From Thereva unica (lineage: Eukaryota > Arthropoda > Insecta > Diptera > Therevidae), in assembly GCA_949987705.1 (NCBI GenBank), contig OX465281.1, positions 175,722,516 through 175,786,515 of the forward strand: 64,000 nucleotides of DNA, written 5' to 3'. Shown piece by piece: positions 44,193 through 56,351 of this stretch. Position numbers and translations under genes: made by a program. Numbering within the stretch: the stretch's first letter is position 1; every line of letters begins with the position of its first letter. Under the pieces are notes generated by a model. The model was given only the letters and a program-made list of their open reading frames with translations. It searched no databases and was not told where the DNA came from.

Positions 44193-44339
44193 TGTATGAG
44201 ATTTTTACAACACGGACAAGTAGTCGCTGTGGTGTAAGAGAATGGGTGAGAAATTTGGAATTTGATCCAATAGATGGGCATATATGTAAGAACTAAACTC
44301 TTATAAACACTTGATGTGGAAGAAGTTGATATTGATGAG

Positions 44340-45420
44340 AACTCGCCTCGAGAGTGTAATAAATTAGGTTGGTATGAAAACCTTCCAATTGATTTGATTA
44401 CAAATGAGGGACTTGCCTCGGAGAATGGTATAATTGAGACTAGGCTCATGTAAATTTAGCTTGGTGCTTAAGACCTTGCAACAGGTGAGGGACTTGCCTC
44501 GAGAGTGTACTAAATTAGGTTGGTATGAAAACCTTCCAATTTATTTGATCTCAAATGAGGGACTTTCCTCGGAAAATACTATAGTTGAGGACTAGGCTCA
44601 TGTAAATGTAGCTTGGTGCTTAAGACCTTGCAACTGGTGAGGGACTTGCCTCGAGAGTGTAATAAATTGGGTTGGTATGAAAACCTTCCAATTTATTTGA
44701 TCTCAAATGAGGGACTTTCCTCGGAAAATACTATAGTTGAGGACTAGGCTCATGTAAATGTAGCTTGGTGCTTAAGACCTTGCAACAGGTGAGGGACTTG
44801 CCTCGAGAGTGTAATAAATTAGGTTGGTATGAAAACCTTCCAATTTATTTGATCTCAAATGAGGGACTTTCCTCGGAAAATACTATAGTTGAGGACTAGG
44901 CTCATGTAAATGTAGCTTGGTGCTTAAGACCTTGCAACTGGTGAGGGACTTGCCTCGAGAGTGTAATAAATTGGGTTGGTATGAAAACCTTCCAATTTAT
45001 TTGATCTCAAATGAGGGACTATCCTCGGAAAATACTATAGTTGAGGACTAGGCTCATGTAAATTTGCTTGGTGCTTAAGACCTTGCAACAGGTGAGGGAC
45101 TTGCCTCGAGACTGTAATAAATTGGGTTGGTATGAAAACCTTCCAATTTATTTGATCTCAAATGAGGGACCTGCCTCGGAAATTAGTATCGCTGAGGACT
45201 AGGCTCGAATAATTGTTCGGTATGAAAACCTTACAATTGATTGAAGTGAGGGCTGTGCCTCGGGAAATTAATATAGTTGAGAACTAAGCTCGAATAATTG
45301 TTCGATATGAAAACCTTACAATTGATTGAAGTGAGGGCTGTGCCTCGGGAAAATAATATACTTGAGGACTAGGCTCGAATGTTCGGTAATAAAATGAAAG
45401 AACTAGGTTCATATAAAAAT
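44340..45420 (-). repeat. About 152-bp tandem repeats in the BEL-2 leader
   Basis: About seven units, each containing GTGAGGGACTTGCCTCGAGA, GGTTGGTATGAAAACCTTCC and AGGCTCATGTAAAT. The first motif recurs at about 44,485, 44,637, 44,790, 44,942 and 45,093. Units to the right (45,180-45,680) decay progressively. On the element strand the array lies between the primer-binding site and the gag remnant, where the Gag N-terminus is expected. Confidence 0.9.
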
Positions 45421-45822
45421 AGCTTGGTTTGTAAGACCCTACTATGGGTGAGGGGCTTGCCTCGAAAATTAAATTAATTTTTGAAACTAAACTCAAGAAA
45501 CATTTCAATAATAAAATGTAAAAAAAAAAAACTAGGCTCATGTAAAAATAGCCTCTTGCTATGGGTGAGGGGCTTGCCTCAAGAAAATTATAAATTTTAA
45601 GACCAGGCTCGAAATAAAAATAGCTTGGTATGTAAGACATTGCTATAGGTGAGGGACTTGCCTCGAAAATAATAAATTGAAACACTGGTCTTAAAAATAG
45701 AAAGTCACTGAGCACTAGGTTCACATTAACACATTAATGTTTTCTACTAAGATCTTATGAGATTAGAAACTTTAACTCCACTTGACTCTTTTTAAACACT
45801 ATGCACTGCACTTAGAAACAGA

Positions 45823-45839
45823 TCCGGCTCGAAGGACCA
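45823..45839 (-). other. BEL-2 primer-binding site (tRNA-Tyr type)
   Basis: Same 17-mer as in BEL-1, 2 nt inside the LTR. Shared priming supports mobilisation by a BEL-1-like helper. Confidence 0.85.
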
Positions 45840-45841
45840 TA

Positions 45842-47599
45842 TGTTTTTTATACAAAAACTTTAAACAAATAGCGGAATTTCTCTGACGCTTCTAACTGCA
45901 GTACACCTGTGAAAAAAAAGGTAAAGAAACAAAAACCAAATAAAAGAAGAAGAAGTAGGATTCAGTTATAACAGTTCAAATTTATTCATGATAATTCAAA
46001 TATCAGTAATTCAATAAAATTCAAGTTCATATAAATTAGTTCAAATTTAGTTATTTAGTTTTAGTTAATTAGTTTAGTTAGTAAGTTTATTAATTCAAAT
46101 TTCAATTAAGAACAAAACTTCTGATAAATTAGAAATTTGTCAAATTATTTAGTCAAATGACGATTTGATCAAAGTTTACTTATTTCACCCTCAACAATGT
46201 TGGAAACTATAATTCAATTTCTTAATAACTTCAAGATACAAAAGGGATAACAATTTTGACAATTCATACGTTTAACAAAGTATTAATTCAAGTGAAGACT
46301 CACTCAAAATTTATTTGGATCACCCTCGACAATGTTGAAAACTATAAATCAATCTCATCACCTCGTCAACGATGTAAGCTATGAATTAATTATCGAATTG
46401 CAAAAATCACCTCTACAACGTTGTTCACTAAATCGCGAAGTTTAAAATTTCGAAGAACTAATAAATTCAATCACCGAATCACAAAAGAAATAAAAGAGAA
46501 AAGAAAAAAATATATATATAGAATTTTATCAGCATATAAAATGAGGTACTCACCTGTTTTTTAGAGTTGACCTTGAACTTGTATGACAAAAAAGGAAATT
46601 ACTGTTGTATGAAAACAACAAGGAAAGGAAGTATTGTGTTGATGGTCGAATCCCAACAACACAGTAAAGATTAATATCTTTGTTGATGGTCGAATCCCAA
46701 CAACAAAGAAAAGTTAGTAGTTTGTTATGGTCGAAACCCAAAACAAACGAAATTAATAAGCCTTGTTGATGGTCGAATCCCAACAACAAGGAAAATTAGT
46801 AAATCTGTTAATGGTCGAAGCCCAAAAACAGAAAAAGGTTAGTAAACCTTGTTGATGGTCGAATCCCAACAACAAGGAAAATTAGTAAACCTGTTAATGG
46901 TCGAAGCCCAAAAACAGGAAAAGGTTAGTAAACCTTGTTGATGGTCGAATCCCAACAACAAGGAAAATTAATAAATCTGTTGTTGGTCGAAACCCAACAA
47001 CAGAGGAAAATTAGTAATGGGAAAAAAAGAAAAAGGAGGAAAAAGGAACAAGTTCAGGATCAACTTACCTCGGTGAAGCTCCGGTGCAGAGAGAGCGAGC
47101 GTTTCGTTCGCAACAATATTTAATCGTTTGCTTGAATTTCAAGTTCAAGTGGGGATACAAAAGAAAACCGTAACGTTTGAAGTGATTTTTGCTTCGACGA
47201 TAAAAGTGGGAATGCTAATTTATGTGTAAGCGTGTATTGAGGTGATGGGGTTACCAGAGTAAATTTTGAATGAATATCGTAAATTGACAATTAATTCTAA
47301 TAAACTTAAATTATATTAATGTTAATGACGATGTAATTTGATGATGACTAATGTGGCGATCTTGGCCAAATATGATGATGTTTATGTTTTGATGGATGTC
47401 CATTAGTAGCCAAATGACCAATCTTCCTTATTCAGAGGTTCCGAAAATGCGTAATTAAACCTGTTCTTCATCAATAAATGTTATTCATCTGTAATAATAA
47501 AAAAATTAAATGCCCTAAAGGTGATTCGGTGATTGGATTCTAATCCGACAGAATTCAAAGGATAACGAAGAAATTCCTCGCTGTGAAAGTATTTGAACA
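45842..47599 (-). repeat. BEL-2 5' LTR with hairpin array
   Basis: Partner of 39,146-40,903 (offset 6696), with the nine-hairpin array at about 46,626-47,008. ORFs inside the two LTRs translate identically, so they are at or near 100% identity. Confidence 0.93.
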
Positions 47600-48295
47600 T
47601 AGGACCACACTTTAGAAGTGTTAACTTCTATGGCTAGTCTAAATTTCCAAATCAATCTTAATACAGGGCGATAAGGATTAATATATTTTATTTATGAATG
47701 TTCTGTTAAAGTTTATTTAATTGTTACTTATATGCACTCACTCCAAAATGTGTTGCATTGTTTTGGAAATTAAAACTATTTGTCTTAAACTTATCACACA
47801 AAGATCGGACGATGGATGACTGGGATAATGTAGTTTTTAGTAAAAATAGTAGCTAATATATAGTAATAAATACATAGTGCATAGTTCATAGGAAATATGT
47901 AGTACATAGTACACAGTACATATCGTCGGGTTGATGCAATAGTCACGAAACAGAAATTTTTACTATTTTAAACATTGTGCAAATATGCAAAAAAGTCATA
48001 TTATATTCAGCCAAAGTCACGGATCTAAATTTTTATGGGAATCTACTGGATTCAATTTGAATTTTTTCAGAACCAGTAAAATAAGTAAAATTAAGCGATT
48101 TATATTTATGTATATCATAAACATAAATTCAAATATATGTTTATACATTAAAGATCAGAAACTTAATGGCTGAGATAACTGAGATAATTAACAAAGAAAA
48201 CGAGCAGCTACAAAGTTTTTCAACACGCTTTTTGCGCGAAATCAAACGCTTGGTAACCAAACCCATTCTCCTCTGCATTACTTATAAGTCATTAC
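47600..48295. repeat. 696-bp flanking segment, right copy
   Basis: Copy of 38,450-39,145. It continues on the right into the host sequence (AGAAAACAC), which the left copy lacks because BEL-2 begins there. Confidence 0.95.
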
Positions 48296-49137
48296 AGAAA
48301 ACACTAATTAAAGAAGTACTTCCAAATCTACTTCCCACAGTAAATACTTGCGATTTTCCCTGCCCCAGATATGTATGTACGTAAAATACAGACGCGCGTC
48401 GAATAGGCGAAAAGCCGAAACGTATTCCATGTCGCCGAAAGCGATTAATCCAAGCAAAATATTTAAATGTTGCAGCCATTTAGCTGGCTACAGCATGGCA
48501 ACTTGTAGTCGAGGTCCAGCAACAGACAACAGCGATGGTCACGCGCATTTTTGGTTCGCACCCGTTTCAGCGCACTTGTGCCTATGCAGCTGGCTAGAGC
48601 ATGGAAACTTTTGGTTGAACTCCATTTACAAACAGCAGCGTATAATTATAAGTGTGCGAGGCAAAATAGCCCGCGCTTGGTGGGAGAGATTGGGTTTGAA
48701 TGTTGCAATGCAGAAGCTGCTCTCAGCATTCGTTTTATATTCTCGCGCCGCTCTCAAAATTCATGTCATATTCTCGCACGCCATCGCTGCTGTGTGTTAC
48801 TGGACCTCGACTAAAAGCGCCCCAGATATGTAAGTAAAATTTGGTCGAGCTAGAGCAACAGACAGCAGCGAATGTGTGCGAGAGGATGAAATGAATGCTA
48901 AGAGCGGCGTCTGCATTGCGAAAATATGAAATGAATGGGTGCGAGAATATGCCATGGATTTTCAGAGCGGCTCGCACACATATAATTATACGCTGCTGTT
49001 TGTAAGTGGAGCTCAACCAAAAGTTTCCATGCTCTAGCCAGCTGCATAGGCACAAGTGCCCAGAAACGAGTGAGCAACAAAATGCGCGTGTCACATCTCA
49101 AAATAAGTGTGTGCCCATTTCGTGACTATTGCATCAA
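47931..49137. mobile_element. Fold-back element copy 2, bounded by a 20-bp inverted pair
   Basis: TTGATGCAATAGTCACGAAA at 47,931-47,950 is perfectly inverted at 49,118-49,137. Inside is a large imperfect palindrome (arms about 48,490-48,815 and 48,835-49,095) with the shared CTATGCAGCTGGCTAGAGC block in both arms. No coding sequence; no clear target duplication. It resembles Foldback-type elements, but the family is not recognised. Confidence 0.7.
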
Positions 49138-49144
49138 AAAAAAG

Positions 49145-49900
49145 TACTGCCTTATCTCCACCAAAACCTGTACCGACTGGACGGGGATAGCCTAACACCT
49201 GACCTATTTCTTAGCATCCTGGGATTGACTCTATCTAATGATATGCAATGGAATGGTCACATATTCCAAATTGCCAAACAAGGGTATCAATGCCTAAGAT
49301 TCCTTAAGAGATGCAAGTTCCTCCTTCAGCCAGCTGCTCTAGCCACAATTTACAAGTCCTACATTCGATCCCACCTTGAATATAACTCGTATATCTGGGC
49401 GGGCGCTTCTAAAACCACCTTGGCTTGGCTGGATAAGATGCAAAATCGCGCCATCAAACTCATTGGTGATAGCACTCTTTGCTCCTCCATCGACCCTTTA
49501 AGCCACCGTAGGAATGTAGCTGCACTCAGCAAGTTTTATCGCTATTATTACAGCGAATGCTCCACTGAAATAAAGAACCTCCTGCCTACACGGCAACTTT
49601 TTTCCCGCAACACAAGACTAGCCAACTCGACTCACCCCTTCACCCTCCAGCCCTCCCCTTCACGCACATTACGGTTTAGCTGTTCGTTTATAAAAGAACA
49701 ACTCGGTTGTGGAACTCTCTTCCGCAGCCGGTGTTTCCGAGCTCATATAACATCTCTGAGTTCAAACGCAAGGTTCATCGACACCTACTCATGCACCCCC
49801 AGACCCCTAACCTATCCTTTCTATTCTATCCTTCAGATCAAGCTTACTACTATACATTGTATGACTCGAATGACATGACGGACTAGTAGTACAAAGGGTG
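49145..49900 (+). pseudogene. 5'-truncated CR1/jockey-type LINE, RT C-terminal end
   Basis: The end of a non-LTR ORF2 protein: LGLTLSNDMQWNGHI, then CRFLKRCKFLLQPAALATIYKSYIR-type thumb sequence and LDKMQNRAIKLIGD. A frameshift near 49,690 garbles the last 60 or so residues. The catalytic YADD region lies upstream of the truncation and is absent. Confidence 0.85.
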
Positions 49901-52076
49901 ACTCCTAAGCTTCATCGTATCACAAAAAAAGGTCCGCAAAATGCAAAAAATAGAGGCTGTTCGTTATGATTTTGGCTATCAACCGTTACAATATCAAATT
50001 TTTATCTGTACTCCTAACGTCAAAAAAAACTTAAAACTGCTAAATTTTAGATTCTTCGGATTTTTTCAGTCAACTTATACAATAACTAGTTGCAATTTCA
50101 GGTCAAAATATCTTATTCAAGTCCCAAAAATCTGCTTCAAATTTGAAAATTAATTGCCCTTTAATTTTTGTGCATCGCATGATGGTTTTCCTTTTTTTAA
50201 TATGCAGTTTCTTTTATGATGGTGGACAAGAAAATTTTTTTAAACTTAAGAAATGTGAAAAAATCCAATTCAAAGTCGTAAATTTTTGCATTGTGTCGAA
50301 ATAGATTCACTGATGGCGGTGGTTTTGCGCCTTTTTCAAATTCTGTTTAAAAATAACACGTCCAAAGAAAAGCTGTTAAGCTATAATAATCCAAAATCTA
50401 AAAAATAGTAATAATAAAACACTATTGTAACCTTCAACTAAACTTCATTACATTCTTCTTGCAAAAAAAACCCCTTCAGGCAGCCCGTACTCAAAAATGC
50501 ATTTCATAAAAATATTCTCTATCCTTTAAATCATCATTAAAGAGAAACATAAAAATATAATGGAAGCTACAAAGTTATCAGCTTATATTCAATAAACACC
50601 GCCTGCCACCCCACTTGAATAAAAAATAGATAAAGAAAACTTCACCTATCCTCGATCTCTTTTTTCTTGACTCTATCTACAAACGAAAATTCATACATAT
50701 TTTAAGAAGAGTCAAAAACAAAATTACGAAGCAAAATTTTAAGAGCAAATTTAATATTGCTCGAAGCCAGAACAAATTACCAGAAAAAGAAACCAAGAAA
50801 ACAAAGAGAATATGGTGGATACAGAAAATTTCTCTATCTTCGACTTCTCAATTCTCGCTGTTCGGTTCCGAGGAAGCTGTGTTTAGCTCAGCTTCTGAGG
50901 GTACTGTAAGCCATGCACAACAAAATCTCACACTCCCATTCAAAGATCCATGGGACTTCAATTTCAAAGATACATAGGACTTCGAAGTGTGCTTATGTGG
51001 TTTTTTTGGGAATAAATTCAGAAAATTACTGCTGACTTCACCTTTTTACCGGATTGTTGACTTATTACGTTGATAAATTGTAACCCTTTTTATCTCCAAA
51101 ATAGAATTTATTAAAACAAAATATACTTGAAAGAATTTTATTAAGCATTTAAATGAAATCTCGAACACATATTTTAAAATGTACACAAATAACTTTTAGT
51201 TTTTTTTTCTTATTTTGTTCCAACAACAAACCAAATAATAAAGCACTGTTTTTGTATTTTCAAAATAAAAACTCCATAAAAAGAATCTTATTTAAACAAT
51301 AGAAAAATGACTTAAATAGGACAAACATCTTATGGGTGAGTTTCGGTTTCATTTTGACGATGTTCACTTAAAATCCATTTTATTTCCTTGGTACTACCTG
51401 TAATATGTTCTGCACCTGTTTCAAATATTATTATGCTCAGAAATAGTTTTTAATTTAAGAGAAAAACAAAATACCTACATAGCAACACACAATGTCCGGA
51501 TGTTTCTTTCCTCGCTATGCATTTCGGTCTTGCAAAGTTCTGTCAAGGGGACGTTCCTCGTACAGATCTTTAATTTCTTTATCAAAATCCACCTTAAACA
51601 CAGTAAATTACATAATTCGGGATATTTTCTACTATGAAATTGAAGAAAATTTGCACCCACTTTATCATTATAACACTGAAGAAATAAATAACTTTATATT
51701 TCTTCTTTGAAGTAAAGCCTCTTTTAATATATTCTTAAATCTTATATTATTAATGTATGTATTTACTAATAGTTAGCTGCAACATATCTGAGAACAAAAC
51801 AGTCCTCCATAAATCTAACATAAATCCCGCAAACGAATTCTATTAGTAACATATTACACACTTATTTTGAGCACTTTTTGCACATTTGCACGTTTCTTAT
51901 TTTGATGAAATTACTATTATTTTTAATAAAACCTCACTCGCAATCGCAACATTACTTTCCGCGGCACGAAAACGTTTTTCCCTTGTTTTTAATGGGATTT
52001 TGACATTTCACGAATTGAAATTGGGACTTCATACAATGTCTTGAAATCACTAAAAAACTATTCACTGGTAAATCCA
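49901..52076. other. AT-rich intergenic DNA
   Basis: No ORF, RNA gene or repeat that I recognise in about 2.2 kb. Confidence 0.55.
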
Positions 52077-52432
52077 AGTGCAGTTAAAAGTGTTAAAATA
52101 CAATATTTTGTCACTTTTTATTACAAAAATATAACAAAAATTTTCCCATACTGCCTCTCTGCCATGTTATTCCGGTGACTTTTAGGACCGAGACCAACAC
52201 CACGAAAAATTCTCCTTCATGGCCTGTAGTTGAGAGGGTCTTTGCTTGTATTAACCAAGACCCTCTCAACTACAGGCCATGAAGGAGATTTTCGTGGTAG
52301 TCAACTCAGTCCTAAAATTCATCGGAGTTAGCGGAATAAACATGGCGCGGACTAAGTTCGGGACCGTTTTGGTTATAGTTTTGCAGTAAAAAGTGGTAAA
52401 ATATTATATTTTATTACTTTTAACTGCACATA
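52077..52432. repeat. Long inverted repeat (about 175-bp arms, 15-bp loop)
   Basis: The outer ends are GTGCAGTTAAAAGT at about 52,079 and its inverse at about 52,431. The inner part is a near-perfect 60-bp stem (GGCCTGTAGTTGAGAGGGTC against its complement) around a loop TGCTTGTATTAACC. The outer arms carry small indels. It would fold as one long hairpin RNA and may be a fold-back MITE. No gene. Confidence 0.88.
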
Positions 52433-53399
52433 GATTCCATGTAATTAGTTCGTTAGGGATTTTATTAAAAAAAAGTGATTAAGTGTCTTTAAAGGGTGTT
52501 AATTGTTATCGTAATCATTTCTTATTACATTCTCGGTGTTTTTTCGTTGTTTATTTAGGAAAAAATGTTGAATATTTAATGTTTTGCGTGGTGATAGAAT
52601 TAAAAGTAATGGAGAGGGTCTTGTATTAACGCAAACATTTGTGCAAGTGTGGGTTCAATTAGATGGAATGTGTTGGAGTTTTCACGATGATTTTCTGGGC
52701 CAAATAAGTTGGAGATATTACGTGCGTTCCATTGGGCGATATTTGCTACTCCGGAGTACTCCCGAGGACCTCCAACTACCCCTGCTCTTGTATTGGGGGA
52801 TTTCACTCCTAGTAGAAACGCCTAAAATTTCCGCCAGGTTTTCAAGCTTTAGCTAGGTAAAAATAGATGGCTTTTTGTTTTTTCAGTTAAAATAAACTGT
52901 CAGATTAATTATTTTATGGTGTATTTTTAAAGTAAACAAAACAAATAACAGTTTAAAGTGAATAAAATTAATAACAGGGAAGTTTAAAAAATTATAAAAT
53001 GGATAATATTGATAGATAGAATACGGTAAGATAAAAAAAGGTGTTTTATTATACCCTTGTTTACTTTTTATATCAAAAATCGCGTTCCATTGGCCATGTA
53101 CTCGGGAGTAGAAAAAATCTCCCAATGGAACGCAGCTATTACAGCTTCCCCATGATGTGTAAGGCCTCGGCCAAGATAAGAGTGGCACCAGGAAATGTTA
53201 ACGTCTCGAATTAGCGGAGAGAGGCACTTTAGTATTGCCACACTGCCGCTCGTCGCTCATATTATGTTCGAGGCCTAACATAGCAATGGGAAGCTGTAAT
53301 ATCTCCAGCTTTAGTGTTTCCAGAGGAGGAAATATATTAAGATTTTTGTTGTGATTAATCTTAATATATTTTAAAATATAAATTTATTATTACATTGCA
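52433..53399. other. Intergenic DNA, no gene
   Basis: AT-rich with a short inverted pair (GCGTTCCATTGG near 52,723 and its inverse CCAATGGAACGC near 53,123). Nothing codes here. Confidence 0.5.
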
Positions 53400-53409
53400 T
53401 TGCCCTCCT

Positions 53410-55014
53410 TTAATCCCTCATGGGACATAGGGCGGAAACAATTGCCCTCCAGCGGACTCTGTTTTGCGCGACAGCTCTCAGCTCCGACCAGGATCTCCCA
53501 GTTGTTGCGGCTTCTGCTAGTAGGGTTCTCCTCCACGTTGTTCTAGGTCGTCCTACTCGACGGGATTCTTGCGGATTCCAGTCAAGGGCCTGTTTGGCTA
53601 GATTTTCGTTTTCGCGTCGCAAGGTGTGGCCAACCCAATTCCATTTCCTTCGCCTGATTTGGTCGTCTATCCTTTCTTGGCCGGCACGGCGCCATAGTTC
53701 TTCGTTTGAAATTCTATCTTGCCAGCGGATTTTTAGGATACGACGAAGGCATCTGTTGATGAAGACTTGTAGGCGCCCTGTGATGAATTGGGTGACTTAC
53801 CATGTTTCGCAACCGTACAAAAGTACTGCCTTCACGTTGGAGTTGAACAGCCGCAATTTGGTGTTAGTTGAGATCTCCGTTGATCTCCATATGCGGAACA
53901 GGCATGCATATGCGCCTCGTGCTTTATTTATTCTGGAACTGACATCTTCTTCTGCACCGCCATTTTCGGTAATAAAACTACCGAGGTAGCAGAATTTATC
54001 GACCAGTTCCACGTCACGGTTATTCAGCGCAATCCGTTCAATGGTGTTTGCATTTATCCTCATTTCTTTAGTTTTAGTTGGATTTAGCCTTAAGCCTGCT
54101 GGACTACTTTCTGTTGCCAAATTGTTAATCATGTTTTTGAGGTCCTGGTGTCTGTGGGCCAGCAAACAGATATCATCTGCGTAGTCGAGATCCTTAAGGC
54201 GGTCTAACAAACCCCATTGTATTCCGCCTGTTCTACTATCTAGAGCGCCGACAAGGATGTCATTTATTACTATAAGAAATAGTAAAGGCGAGAGTAGTCA
54301 TCCTTGTCGTACTCCTGAGCTCACCTCGAAGCTGTCGGATAATTTTTCATTATGGAGAACTCTGCATTTGGAATTGTTATATGTATAGGGCTTTTATCAA
54401 TTCTATTATTTTATCAGGCAGTCCACGTCGCCGTAGTGCCTGCCATATAAAGCTCCTATTGACCGAGTCGAACGCTTTCTCATAATCTACGAAAGCAAGG
54501 TAAAGGGGGGATCGGAATTCAGTAGACTGCTCCACTATTATTCGTAAGGTGTTGATATGATCAATACATGAGCGTCCCTTCCTGAATCCGGCCTGCTGCC
54601 TCCTAAGCGTTCGGTCTACTGCCTCACTTATCCTAGATAGTAATATATGGGACAAAATTTTGCCCACAGTAGATAGTAAACAGATGCCTCTCCAGTTGTT
54701 GCATATTGTTAGGTCCCCCTTTTTTGGTATTTTGACTATGATACCTTCCGTCCAATCTTCCGGAAAGGTACAGGTGTTCCATGCTATTTGTAGGATTGGC
54801 TGAAGCGCATTTGCTATGAGGCTTGAGTCGGCTTTCAACAATTCTGGCGGGATGCCATCTTTCCCAGCTGCTTTACCATTGGCCATCGCATGAATTGCGG
54901 TTACTATTTCCGTCTTGGATGGGGCCCGGGTGGTGATTCGAATTGGCTGTGCATTGTTGCTGGTTTCCTGAGGTTCCTGTGTAAATGAACCATTCAGGGC
55001 GGCGAAGAAGTAAT
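53410..55014 (-). pseudogene. RTE-like reverse transcriptase (3' half of ORF)
   Basis: Read on the minus strand, RT blocks NGKAAGKDGIPPELLK, NWRGICLLSTVGKIL, QAGFRKGRSCIDHI, VDYEKAFDSVNR and LDYADDICLLAH (catalytic YADD intact) are followed by KFCYLGSFITENGG and a C-terminal WRRTLLAEAATTGRSW region ending ALCPMRD. Stops and frame breaks are visible near 54,300 (TGA after RQG), near 54,210 and at 53,797. The frame upstream of 55,014 is interrupted by R1 copy 3, which fuses unrelated residues to the start of this ORF. Confidence 0.92.
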
Positions 55015-56351
55015 TTATTAACTTCCCAGTATAGGAAGTTATTGTAATCGGTCCGAAAATCGAAATCGAAAATTTCAACGTATTTTCATCTTTCAAGGTC
55101 CCAGGAGCATTTTAAGCAAAAAATTGGGAGGAAGTATGTGTGTGTGTGTATGTGCGTACGGATGTGGTCATTTTTTCCTGCACGATATCGCGCGAACCAA
55201 AACTGATATCGACTTCGTTGAGGTGTGGTTCGAAGCGTATTAACCGAAATATGATCTGAAAAGATTTTCATGAAATTCGGTCCAGCCGTTTTTTTGTTTA
55301 AGCGACGTAAGTGATTTTTGTACCTGCACGATATAGCACGAACCAACCAAGATACCGACTTTTTTGAGGTGCCAATCGTACCGTATTACCGAAAGTACAC
55401 TTTGAAAAGATTTTCATAAAATTCGATCAAGCGGTATCTATGTTTAAAGGGCGTAAGTGATTTTTGTACATGCTCTTTAGAACACAAACCAAAAATGATA
55501 TTGACTTCATTGAGGTGTCGTTCGAAGCGTATTAACCGAAATATGATCTGAAAAGATTTTCATGAAATTCGGTCTAGCCGTTTTTTTGTTTAAGCCACGT
55601 AAGTGATTTTTGTACATGCACGATATAGCACGAACCAACCATGATACCGACTTCTTTGAGATGCCGATCGTAGCGTATTACCGAAAGTACACTTTGAAAA
55701 GATTTTCAGAAAATTCGATCAAGCGGTATCTATGTTTAAAGGGCGTAAGTGATTTTTGTACATGCTCGATAGAACGCAAACCAAAAATGATATTGATTTC
55801 ATTGAGGTGCCGATCGAAGTGTTGGAATGACACCCGTTCAAAATGAAGTTCACTTTTATGGATTCAGCCGAACAATAGCTTCCCAAAGAGTCATTACTCG
55901 TCAAAATCCGAGTTTTCTTTAAAAACTATTCAACAAATACGTTATCCATTACAAATATGACGAAATTTTCAAACTTTAGTTCAGAACTGTTACACCGGGG
56001 GCTGCTTTCCATGTCCTACAGTTTGGGAATTGAGTTCATCGCGGGATTTCCAGTGATTACAGTTTGGCCTTTTCAGTGATTACAGTTTGGCCTTCCGTTG
56101 CATTGATTAATTTTGGTACTATCTCCTGAAATCGTTCGAATTGAAAATTAACACGCTCAAAATGAATTCGCTTTATAGTGTAGCGAACGAAGTGCCAGGG
56201 ACATGTTTGTTTGTAACCGTTCAACAAAAAAAAGTTCTTTAGAAAAGCCTTGCGGATTTACCATTCTTATCGTTATTTCAAAGAGCTTCCTTCCATCATA
56301 CTGGGAAGTTGATCGTGTGGACCGAAAGGGTCGAACCCACATCCCAACTAG
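55015..56351 (-). repeat. R1 repeat family, copy 3
   Basis: Inverted copy with both ends: the AATAAA-type tail and AACTTCCCAGTAT at 55,015-55,032, and the B-box-like region GTCGAACCCAC to ACTAGT at 56,330-56,351. Diverged tandem units of about 145 bp fill 55,170-55,830; the rest (55,830-56,290) is different sequence not seen in copy 1. It lies next to the jockey tail inside the RTE-like LINE. Confidence 0.75.

Larger units (their letters stand above)
39146..47599 (-). mobile_element. BEL-2: BEL/Pao-type element without RT or integrase
   Basis: A minus-strand element with 1758-bp LTRs (39,146-40,903 and 45,842-47,599) that look identical, TG...CA ends, a tRNA-Tyr-type primer-binding site at 45,823-45,839 and a purine tract at 40,904-40,917. 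The 4.9-kb interior has only a zinc-knuckle/protease ORF and a tandem-repeat leader; no RT, RNase H or integrase was found, so it must depend on another BEL element, perhaps BEL-1, which shares its primer site. The flanks differ (ATTAC on the left, TAGGA on the right), so there is no simple target duplication. Confidence 0.93.
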
